DNA from: Spirosoma agri
GTDB taxonomy: Bacteria; Bacteroidota; Bacteroidia; Cytophagales; Spirosomataceae
Direction of reading: 5' to 3'
Assembly: GCF_010747415.1 (NCBI RefSeq)
Contig: NZ_JAAGNZ010000001.1
Coordinates: 3,534,001-3,598,000 of the forward strand
Length of the DNA stretch: 64,000 nucleotides
Below the pieces are notes generated by a model, which was not told where the DNA came from, did no database searches, and saw only the letters and a list, made by a program, of their open reading frames with translations. A program made the translations under genes and the position numbers. The number at the start of each line of letters is the position of its first letter. The stretch's first letter is position 1. Below are positions 8,728 to 16,032 of this stretch, in pieces.

Positions 8728-8848
8728 AATAGATTTTTGATTTTGGATTTATGGGTGTTGCTTTGGTGCTAAATCCGTTTGGGTGGCGAAATTCCGAAAA
8801 AGAAAGGGAAAACAAGCACTATTTCGTGTTATCTAATCCATTCTTCAT

Positions 8849-8877
8849 GTTGAGCCTCCCGATGCATTGTAGTTTTG
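8849..8877 (+). promoter_or_regulatory. probable Bacteroidota promoter of the ROK gene
   Basis: GTTG at 8849-8852, a 17-nt spacer and a full-match -7 element TAGTTTTG at 8870-8877, 58 nt before the ROK start codon. Confidence 0.45.
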
Positions 8878-8935
8878 CTTATCGCTACAGCTTGACGATA
8901 CGCGCTTTTCGTTAATCAGAAATCATACATTTTAA

Positions 8936-9856
8936 ATGCAGAACTACTGGGGTATTGACCTGGGCGGCACCAAAATCGAAGGAGTTATCTTGAGCGCCCC
9001 CTCGCCCGACGCCGTTATTATCCGCAAACGCATCGATACGGAAGCCCACAGAGGGTATGACCACATCATGGGTCAGATCATTCGGCTCATCGATATGCTC
9101 AAAGCCGAAACGGGGTTGTCTCCGGAGCGCATTGGTTTCGGTACGCCCGGCACCTTTGATCCGGCCCGGCAGACCATGAAAAATTGCAACACGACCGTGT
9201 TGAATGGTCGTCCCATGAAGCAGGATCTGGCTCGTCTGCTCGGCGTTCCGGTCGCGGTAGCCAACGATGCCAATTGCTTTGCCCTGGCCGAGTCGACAAT
9301 GGGTATTGTTCCGGATGTGGTTCCTAATTTCCAGACGGTATTCGGGGTGATCATGGGCACGGGCGTTGGCGGAGGAGTCGTGATTAAGGGTCGCGACGGC
9401 GTTCCTTTCGTTTTGAATGGATTACAGGGTATCGGGGGCGAATGGGGACATAACATCCTGGAAGAGAACGGTCATCCGTGTTATTGCGGCAAACGGGGTT
9501 GCAATGAGCAGGTCATTTCAGGTCCGGCTCTGCAACGGTATTATCAGCAAATCAGTGGCGAAGAGCGGACCATGAAGGAGATTATGGAGCGCTATACAGA
9601 GGGCAATGACCTGTTCGCCAGTCAGACCGTCAATCGCCTGCTCGAATACTTCGGACGAGCCGTTTCCGTCATCATCAACATCCTCGATCCGGATGCAATC
9701 GTGCTCGGGGGCGGGGTTGGCAACGTCGATCTGCTTTATACCGAAGGCGTTGAACGGGCAAAAAAATATGTGTTCAACTCCAGGGAGATAAACACACAGT
9801 TCTTGAAACCAAAGCTGGGTGACAGCGCCGGAGTTTTTGGGGCGGCCCTGTTATAG
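8936..9856 (+). CDS. ROK family sugar kinase
   Basis: A 306-residue kinase of the ROK family (glucokinase, fructokinase, N-acetylglucosamine or N-acetylmannosamine kinases), which phosphorylates a hexose with ATP in the cytoplasm. It has the ATP-phosphate loop GIDLGGTK at 6-13, the GTGVGGG motif, and the ROK zinc site GHPCYCGKRGCNEQ with His and three Cys. No N-terminal helix-turn-helix is present, so it is an enzyme rather than a NagC-type repressor. No sugar-specific genes flank it, so the substrate is open. It stands alone, converging on the outer-membrane receptor. Confidence 0.9.
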   Translation: MQNYWGIDLGGTKIEGVILSAPSPDAVIIRKRIDTEAHRGYDHIMGQIIRLIDMLKAETGLSPERIGFGTPGTFDPARQTMKNCNTTVLNGRPMKQDLARLLGVPVAVANDANCFALAESTMGIVPDVVPNFQTVFGVIMGTGVGGGVVIKGRDGVPFVLNGLQGIGGEWGHNILEENGHPCYCGKRGCNEQVISGPALQRYYQQISGEERTMKEIMERYTEGNDLFASQTVNRLLEYFGRAVSVIINILDPDAIVLGGGVGNVDLLYTEGVERAKKYVFNSREINTQFLKPKLGDSAGVFGAALL

Positions 9857-9857
9857 A

Positions 9858-9913
9858 CACCGTGGTAAATGGATGAGTTGGTTGCTTAACTGATTTACCC
9901 ATTTACCGCGGTG
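9858..9913. terminator. hairpin between convergent ROK and outer-membrane receptor genes
   Basis: Positions 9858-9872 pair with 9899-9913, with one T/C mismatch. It begins 2 nt after the ROK stop and ends 8 nt from the receptor stop, so it can serve both directions. Confidence 0.65.
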
Positions 9914-9921
9914 CATTTACA

Positions 9922-12579
9922 TTATCTCGGACGACGTCCGCCACCGGCTGCGGGCGTGGCTGGCTGCTGCTGACCACCGTTATCACCGCCCCCTTCACCA
10001 CCTTTCACGTCATCGTTGTTGACTGATTTCTTCTGCCGTTGTGGCTGATCGAAGCTGAGCTTACCGAACTTGTAGCTGAAGTTTACGCGGACACCGGCAT
10101 TATACAGGCTCGTAAGGCTGTTCTGCGTGAAGATAGGCGACGCTGATTCCGAACGAACAGTGAACGGATGGCTGAAGAAGTTCTCACCCGCAATGCCAAA
10201 GCTACCCCGTTTATTTTTGAGGTCTTTCTTTACGCCCAGGCTGTAGAACGCAAACCCGCCCTGCGTACCCTGTAACTGCACCTGTTTTCCCCGAATGAAG
10301 CCGAAGCCCTGAACACCCCAGCCATTTTTGATGGTCAGGTTCGTGAAGAAACGACCCGTGACCACCCAGCCCGAGTTCGTCGCGTTGTAGATGAACGTCG
10401 AACTGTTGTTGGTCAGGTAAGCGTAGTACACGTCGAATCCACCACCGATCTGCCATTTCGAAAACAGCGTTGCGTTACCGAACACGTTGGCTCCGTACGC
10501 CGACTCTTTACCGATGTTCAGGTACGTTGTCCGGATCACCTGCGATAACGCCGGATTCGTGACCTGACCAACACTGGTTGTCACGGTATCGCGCACATTC
10601 GTGATCGAGTTGTTCGTCTGGCGGGCAAACAGGGCAACGTTCAGGTAAACGCTTTTGATATAGGCACTGCTGCTCAACTCAAAATTGTCAGTTAGCTCAG
10701 GCGACAGTAATGGGTTACCCTGCGTGATGTTGGTCGGGTTCGATGTGTTGACGTTCGGATTCAGAAATTGAATACCGGGCCGTTGCAGACGACGGTTGTA
10801 GGCGATCTTCACCGTTTTACCACCTTTCAGCGCCTTCGATATGTTAAGGCTCGGCACCAGGTTGTTATAATTGGGAATACCCAGATCCTGACCGGCCTGT
10901 CCACCCTGTTCGCCGGGTTGGTTCTGGCTGTAGTTAGCATTGATGGTTGTGTGCTCCAGACGGGTTCCGGCCTTGATCGTGTATTTGTTCTTGGTCGTGA
11001 TCGTGTAGGATACGTACCCTGCGCCAATGCTCTGATCGTAATTCAGCGTGTTGGGTGATCGCGTCGGATCCGTTACCAAACCACCTGTTCCGACTGAATA
11101 GTTGTAGCTGAAAGCACTCTCAACCTGCCGGTAGATGCCCTTACCGCCGAACTCGATCATCTGATTTTTACCGATAGGCGTCTGGTAATCAGCCTGAATG
11201 GTCGATTCCTGATTGTAGCTATTGTTCAGGTTCTGCTGCCGCGACACAATGGTCGAGAAATCAGCCGAGCTCAGGATATCAGCGGTGAAATCGTTGTTTC
11301 GGTTATTGCGGCTATACTGCGCGGAAATGCTTAGCTCCTGCTGTGGCTTGGCGTACGTACGTGTATAATCGACGTTCGCATCTACCGTACCTGACAGATC
11401 TTTGGTCAGGACGTTCCGGTTACTGACCGTAGGAAAATAAGCCGTTGGCGAGGTGGTCCGCGTCAGGAAATTATCCTGATTCTGGTAGTTGTTCCGGGCA
11501 CCGTACCGTAAACTGGCGGTTATTGAGCTATTCTTGCTGATATCATAATCCCAGCCAAGCGTATATTGGCCGAAGATACCATGATTACGCGTGTCGGCGG
11601 TTTGCTCGGTTGTCGTCGTACCCCGGCTGCCGAACGTCTGCTGCGTGTTGGCGAACTTACCGATTACGTTGTAGTTCGCGCGACCGAAACCGCTCAGGCT
11701 AAAGCCCATCTTACCCGTGCGTAAGTTCCCGTTCAGGCCCAGGTTCGTACCCCGGTTACCAACCCCCGAATCGAGGTTAAGCGTGAACCCCTGCAAGGTC
11801 GTTTTCTTGGTGATAATGTTGATGATCCCCGCCGATCCTTCTGCATCGTATTTTGCCGAAGGCGATGTGATGACTTCCACACTTTTGATCATGTCAGCCG
11901 GAATCTGTTTCAGAGCATCGGCTACGCTGCTGGCGACGATCGTTGACGGTTTGTTGTTGATCAGCACCCGCACGTTGCTGCTTCCCCGCAGGCTCACGTT
12001 CCCGTCCAGATCCACCGACAGCAGCGGCACTTTACGCATCACATCCGTAGCGTCACCCCCTTTAGCGGTAATATCTTTTTCGGCGTTGTAGACGAGCCGA
12101 TCCACTTTTTCTTCTACCAGTGAAGCCTGACCAACAACTTCCACCTCTTTCAGCGTGCGCACATCGGCCCCGAGCTTGACCGTTCCCAGATCGACATCGC
12201 CTTTACGGTTGAGCTTAACGCTGGACACCGTTTTATTGCGGTAACCAACGAAAGAAATCAGCAGTTGAAAGTCGCCCTGCGGCAGTTTGGTAAGCGTAAA
12301 CCGTCCTTTTTCATCGGCTACGGTTCCGTCGACGGGTTTGTTGGTTTTCGTATCGATCAACGCGATACTGGCAAATTCAACAGGCTTACTGGTCGTCGAA
12401 TCAACAACAGTACCCGTCAGTTTGGCATTGCCACGGGGCGTATCGTCACTGGATGTACCAGGAATTGCAGCGGGACGCTGTCCTCCCCCACCCGGAATCG
12501 ACGGGAACTGTGCATGAGCCGCATTTGTCGCAGCCAGTACAGCAGTAGCCATCAAAAAAGTACGTAATGTGTGTTTCAT
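9922..12579 (-). CDS. outer-membrane beta-barrel receptor (carboxypeptidase-regulatory domain + TonB-dependent-receptor-like barrel)
   Basis: An 885-residue outer-membrane protein. A signal peptide (about residues 1-24, ending ATNAAHA-Q) is followed by a CarboxypepD_reg-like Ig domain (about 50-130), a plug-like region and a long OMP_b-brl_3-type barrel rich in alternating aromatic strands. The last 35 or so residues are an unusual hydrophilic tail of Gly, Gln, Asn and Pro after the final strand (FGKLSFDQ). I chose ATG 12579 because it begins the signal peptide. The frame opens 24 codons earlier with unlikely residues. No SusD partner is adjacent, so it probably does not belong to a polysaccharide utilisation locus. 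The ligand is unknown. Confidence 0.87.
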   Translation of the reverse strand: MKHTLRTFLMATAVLAATNAAHAQFPSIPGGGGQRPAAIPGTSSDDTPRGNAKLTGTVVDSTTSKPVEFASIALIDTKTNKPVDGTVADEKGRFTLTKLPQGDFQLLISFVGYRNKTVSSVKLNRKGDVDLGTVKLGADVRTLKEVEVVGQASLVEEKVDRLVYNAEKDITAKGGDATDVMRKVPLLSVDLDGNVSLRGSSNVRVLINNKPSTIVASSVADALKQIPADMIKSVEVITSPSAKYDAEGSAGIINIITKKTTLQGFTLNLDSGVGNRGTNLGLNGNLRTGKMGFSLSGFGRANYNVIGKFANTQQTFGSRGTTTTEQTADTRNHGIFGQYTLGWDYDISKNSSITASLRYGARNNYQNQDNFLTRTTSPTAYFPTVSNRNVLTKDLSGTVDANVDYTRTYAKPQQELSISAQYSRNNRNNDFTADILSSADFSTIVSRQQNLNNSYNQESTIQADYQTPIGKNQMIEFGGKGIYRQVESAFSYNYSVGTGGLVTDPTRSPNTLNYDQSIGAGYVSYTITTKNKYTIKAGTRLEHTTINANYSQNQPGEQGGQAGQDLGIPNYNNLVPSLNISKALKGGKTVKIAYNRRLQRPGIQFLNPNVNTSNPTNITQGNPLLSPELTDNFELSSSAYIKSVYLNVALFARQTNNSITNVRDTVTTSVGQVTNPALSQVIRTTYLNIGKESAYGANVFGNATLFSKWQIGGGFDVYYAYLTNNSSTFIYNATNSGWVVTGRFFTNLTIKNGWGVQGFGFIRGKQVQLQGTQGGFAFYSLGVKKDLKNKRGSFGIAGENFFSHPFTVRSESASPIFTQNSLTSLYNAGVRVNFSYKFGKLSFDQPQRQKKSVNNDDVKGGEGGGDNGGQQQPATPAAGGGRRPR

Positions 12580-12727
12580 AGTCAGGTTATACCAATAGAA
12601 CAGGATAATAGATCCGGAATTTGTCCCGGAAAAAGACAATTTAATGCGCAAAAAAACGAGTAATAAAGCAGTTCATCCCCTAATACTACACAAGCGGACC
12701 GCAATGGGGACGAGCGGGACGGATTAC

Positions 12728-13471
12728 TTAGGTAAATAATGCAGGTTGATTTTTCAACTCTGTATACTCCGATGGGGCAAGCACTTCGGGCACATCACTC
12801 GGCTCCGTTCGGGAGGTAATCCGTTTGCTGATGCTGTAGCTGTGCATCTCTCTGGCCGGGTACGGTTCTGCCAGCAACGCCAGCGCCTTTGCTTCGCTCA
12901 GATCGTCATGTAGCCAGGTCTGTTCCTGGGCCGGTGTCAGCACGCAGGGCATCCGCTTTTTTGTGTTATGAATAGCCGCCAGCAATGGATTGGCCTCGGT
13001 AGTCAGCAGTGTGTAGGTCTGCACCAGCTCGCCGGTTTCGGGATCGGGCCATTCGTCCCATAAACCCGCAATCGATGCTATCGTCTGATCTTTCGTGCTG
13101 ATATAAAATGGAAATTTCTTACTGCCCATCGTATGCCATTCATAGAAGCCCGTAACCGGAATCAGACACCGCTTACCAGACTGGGCAGCCGCCCGGAAGG
13201 ATGGCTTTTCGTAGATCGTTTCGGAACGGGCATTGATCGTTTTCGCACGGATATCATCGGCATTATCGCGGCTTTTGGTCCAGCGCGGAATCAGCCCCCA
13301 CTGGATCATCTGAATGCGTTCTGGCTCCTGTCTTGTTATGATCGGCCAGGTCGGAAACTGGTACGCATTGGCGTGATAGACCGGCTGAAAATCAGCAGAA
13401 TCAGGCAAAGCAGCCTTGTAGCGGGCTTCGAGTTCGGCGGCCTTGACGGCCAGAGATTTATGGAAACACAT
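12728..13471 (-). CDS. SOS response-associated peptidase / abasic-site crosslinking protein (SRAP, YedK/HMCES family)
   Basis: A 247-residue SRAP-domain protein. The family covalently traps abasic sites in single-stranded DNA through Cys2, protecting replication forks. The start is Met-Cys-Phe, so the catalytic Cys2 is present after Met removal. Other family motifs are visible: the CLIPVTGFYEWH segment with the active-site Glu, AGLWDEW, and HNTKKRMPCVL with the catalytic His. Length is usual for the family. No LexA box was recognised upstream, and the gene stands between the receptor and a divergent PNPOx-like gene. Confidence 0.92.
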   Translation of the reverse strand: MCFHKSLAVKAAELEARYKAALPDSADFQPVYHANAYQFPTWPIITRQEPERIQMIQWGLIPRWTKSRDNADDIRAKTINARSETIYEKPSFRAAAQSGKRCLIPVTGFYEWHTMGSKKFPFYISTKDQTIASIAGLWDEWPDPETGELVQTYTLLTTEANPLLAAIHNTKKRMPCVLTPAQEQTWLHDDLSEAKALALLAEPYPAREMHSYSISKRITSRTEPSDVPEVLAPSEYTELKNQPALFT

Positions 13472-13735
13472 TGAGCTGTATAGTAAACGATCGGGCGACC
13501 TGTCGATCTAGATATGTAACTAGCGAATGCGCGATCCGGTTCTATAGTTGGCGGGGTTTTCAGCGAACGGTTCAGCGTCGTTCATCCGGCTCTTTTACTG
13601 GCTAGCAGGCCCCAGATCAATGCTTCCAGACGGCTTACGTTTACCTCGTTGGTTGCTTACCAGGCCGAAAGCGCACAACATGAACAAAAAAGGTATCCGT
13701 CCGTTATTCCTTCGATTGTGATTTATGACTGTTTT

Positions 13736-14374
13736 ATGCCCGATACAGAGCAACTGACTACTACTACCCCGAACGTTCAAACGGACGCTCCATCGCTACC
13801 GAATCTCGAACAGGAAAGTTGGCAACAACTCGCGTCAGCAGCCGATAGCGAAGCAGACCCTTTCAAAACATTAGTAGTTGCTACCTGCACCAATACCGGG
13901 GCCGGAGCCAGAATGGTTGTGCTGCGACAGGTGGATGTTATTCGCAAATACCTTTGGTTTCACACCGATGCCCGGTCGGAGAAAGTCATACAGCTCGAAG
14001 CCTTCCCGACCGCTACGCTCCTGTTCTGGGACGACAAGCAACAGCGGCAATTGCGGCTGGTTGTCGAGACTAGATTGCACACGGACGACTACGTAGCGGA
14101 TGACCAATGGCATACCCTTGGACTGGGAAGCCGGAAGATTTATTTGTCAGAAAGAAAGCCGGGCAGTGAGCAGCCCGCTCCGTATCAAGGTTTTCCGGAA
14201 CAGCTGGGCGAAAACCTGCCTACGAAAGAAGAAAGTGAAGCAGGGCGTAAAAACTTTGCGGTCATTGAATGCCGGACGTTGTCAATGGAGTACCTACACC
14301 TGAGTCGAAAAGGACAAACGCGGGCTCTGTTTCAGTACGAACCGGAATCCAAACAGGTGTGGCTGGCCCCTTAA
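13736..14374 (+). CDS. pyridoxamine 5'-phosphate oxidase-like FMN-binding protein
   Basis: A 212-residue split-barrel flavoprotein of the PNPOx-like superfamily, Alr4036-type. Residues about 20-120 form the FMN-binding domain (VVLRQVDVIRKYLWFHTD, RSEKVIQLEAFPTATLLFWD), resembling the N-terminus of PdxH. The C-terminus ends in a strand pattern EYLHLSRKGQTRALFQYE. The classical PdxH C-terminal dimerisation motif is not obvious, so I do not call it pdxH. ATG 13736 (MPDTEQLTT) is preferred to the upstream ATG at 13649. The DUF4385 gene follows after 29 bp, suggesting co-transcription. Confidence 0.8.
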   Translation: MPDTEQLTTTTPNVQTDAPSLPNLEQESWQQLASAADSEADPFKTLVVATCTNTGAGARMVVLRQVDVIRKYLWFHTDARSEKVIQLEAFPTATLLFWDDKQQRQLRLVVETRLHTDDYVADDQWHTLGLGSRKIYLSERKPGSEQPAPYQGFPEQLGENLPTKEESEAGRKNFAVIECRTLSMEYLHLSRKGQTRALFQYEPESKQVWLAP

Positions 14375-14403
14375 CGCCCCTTTATCATTGTTGCCCGCGA
14401 CGT

Positions 14404-14904
14404 ATGCCAGCGAACGATCGATCCTTCAATTACGACCTTGACTACAGGCATCTGAACCTGCGTGAGCAGCCTGAACTCTATCGCGTGGGCAAGGGAGAGA
14501 TGGGTGTTCTGCTCGTGCAGCCCTATAAATCGGAAATTCTCCCCTACTGGCGCTTTAAAACACCAGACATTGCCCGCGAATCATCGGAGAAGATTTTTCA
14601 GTTGTTCCAGGATTACAAGGAAAAAGGCGATTTCATCGGTATGGATATGGCCCGGAAGTTTCTCCAGATGGGCTATACCCGATCCAGGCGATATGCGAAC
14701 CACCGCACCGGTCAAAAGTACGACGGCCCCGTACCCGATGATCAGAAAGGTCGCTCGGGGGCACACGGTCGTGAACAACTCCCCCGCGAAGAAGACCCGA
14801 TAAAAGCGGAATCCGCCCGAATCTTCTACGCGAAATACCTGGAAGCGAGAGAAGATTCGGATTACAAAAAGCTGAAAAAGGCCTGGCAGGAACAGTACGG
14901 GTAA
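14404..14904 (+). CDS. DUF4385 family protein
   Basis: A 166-residue cytoplasmic protein that I recognise as DUF4385 from YDLDYRHLNLREQPELYRVG, VLLVQPYKSEILPYWRFKTP and MDMARKFLQMGYTRSRRYAN. The family has no established activity. Its conserved Arg, Tyr and Trp residues suggest nucleotide or nucleic-acid contact, but this is a guess. The frame is open upstream to 14269, overlapping the preceding gene. ATG 14404 matches the family's usual N-terminus and lies 29 bp after the PNPOx-like stop. Confidence 0.85.
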   Translation: MPANDRSFNYDLDYRHLNLREQPELYRVGKGEMGVLLVQPYKSEILPYWRFKTPDIARESSEKIFQLFQDYKEKGDFIGMDMARKFLQMGYTRSRRYANHRTGQKYDGPVPDDQKGRSGAHGREQLPREEDPIKAESARIFYAKYLEAREDSDYKKLKKAWQEQYG

Positions 14905-15002
14905 TCTTTGTGTAGCTTTGTGCCTTCTTTACAGACTCCGTGTTCGCTCAGCACATCGAACACAAGAGTCGCCAAGCAAGCACAACGATCACCAGGACAT
15001 CT

Positions 15003-15884
15003 ATGCAACTCCTTGACGGTAAATTCCTTTCGGCACAAATCAAACAGGAAATCGCGGCTGAGGTCGCACAAATTCGCGAGCAGGGCGGCAAAATTCCGCA
15101 CCTTGTCGCTATTCTTGTCGGCAATAAAGGGGCTTCCGAAACCTACGTAGCCTCTAAAATGAAAAACTGCGAAGAAGTGGGGATGCACTCCACCCTGATT
15201 CGCTTCGATCCGTCGGTTTCAGAGGCCGAACTGCTCGACAAAGTCCGCGAGGTCAATAACAATCCCGACATGGATGGTCTGATCGTTCAGCTCCCATTAC
15301 CTGATCATATCTCCGCCGACCGGGTAATGGAAACGATCGATCCCGCCAAAGACGTTGACGGTTTCCATCCGATCAACATCGGCCGCATGGCTAAAGGCTT
15401 ACCCGCCTACATTTCGGCCACCCCGCAGGGCGTACTCGAAATGATCAAGCGGTATGATATCAAAACCGCAGGTAAGCACTGCGTCGTAGTTGGTCGTAGT
15501 CAGATCGTTGGACTACCTATGTCGATCCTGATGCAGCGTAACACCTACCCCGGTAACTGCACCGTCACGCTCACCCACAGCCGCACGCAAAACCTCGCGG
15601 AGATCTGCCGTACCGCCGATATTCTGGTGGCGGCTCTGGGTAAACCGGAATTCGTCACGGCAGATATGGTTAAAGAAGGAGCCATTGTGATCGATGTAGG
15701 TCTGGAACGGGTACCCGATGCCAGCAAAAAAAGTGGTTTTGCCCTCAAAGGCGATGTCAAGTTCGACGAAGTGGCACCCAAAACGAGTTTCATTACGCCC
15801 GTTCCCGGTGGTGTCGGCCTGATGACGATCTGCTCACTGATGCAAAACACGCTGAAAGCCGCACGCAAGGAAATCTATCCGTAG
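15003..15884 (+). CDS. folD: bifunctional methylenetetrahydrofolate dehydrogenase/cyclohydrolase
   Basis: A 293-residue cytoplasmic enzyme interconverting 5,10-methylene-, 5,10-methenyl- and 10-formyl-tetrahydrofolate with NADP. Family landmarks: the [11 protein letters not shown] helix with the catalytic Lys, [15 protein letters not shown], the NADP-binding [14 protein letters not shown] and the C-terminal [13 protein letters not shown] 15003 ([10 protein letters not shown]) is the family start. A longer reading from 14940 would add 21 unlikely residues. A TAGCTTTG -7-like element lies at 14913-14920. A clear intrinsic terminator follows the gene. Confidence 0.95.
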   Translation: MQLLDGKFLSAQIKQEIAAEVAQIREQGGKIPHLVAILVGNKGASETYVASKMKNCEEVGMHSTLIRFDPSVSEAELLDKVREVNNNPDMDGLIVQLPLPDHISADRVMETIDPAKDVDGFHPINIGRMAKGLPAYISATPQGVLEMIKRYDIKTAGKHCVVVGRSQIVGLPMSILMQRNTYPGNCTVTLTHSRTQNLAEICRTADILVAALGKPEFVTADMVKEGAIVIDVGLERVPDASKKSGFALKGDVKFDEVAPKTSFITPVPGGVGLMTICSLMQNTLKAARKEIYP

Positions 15885-15947
15885 GCAATAAGCATAGTGC
15901 CTTTAGACCAGACAAGAGGGATGGTTTTCCCGGTTAACAAACTTTAA

Positions 15948-15980
15948 CAGCCCGCTCTAGCCCGGTCGGGCTGCTTTTTT
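15948..15980 (+). terminator. intrinsic terminator of folD
   Basis: A 7-bp stem, CAGCCCG (15948-15954) with CGGGCTG (15967-15973), is followed by CTTTTTT. It is a standard rho-independent structure. A TATTTTTG -7-like motif at 15984-15991 directly after it may start the next transcript. Confidence 0.85.
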
Positions 15981-16032
15981 ACGTATTTTTGGCAGTTACT
16001 TACACAAAAGCAGTCAGTTAATCTTTACTTAT

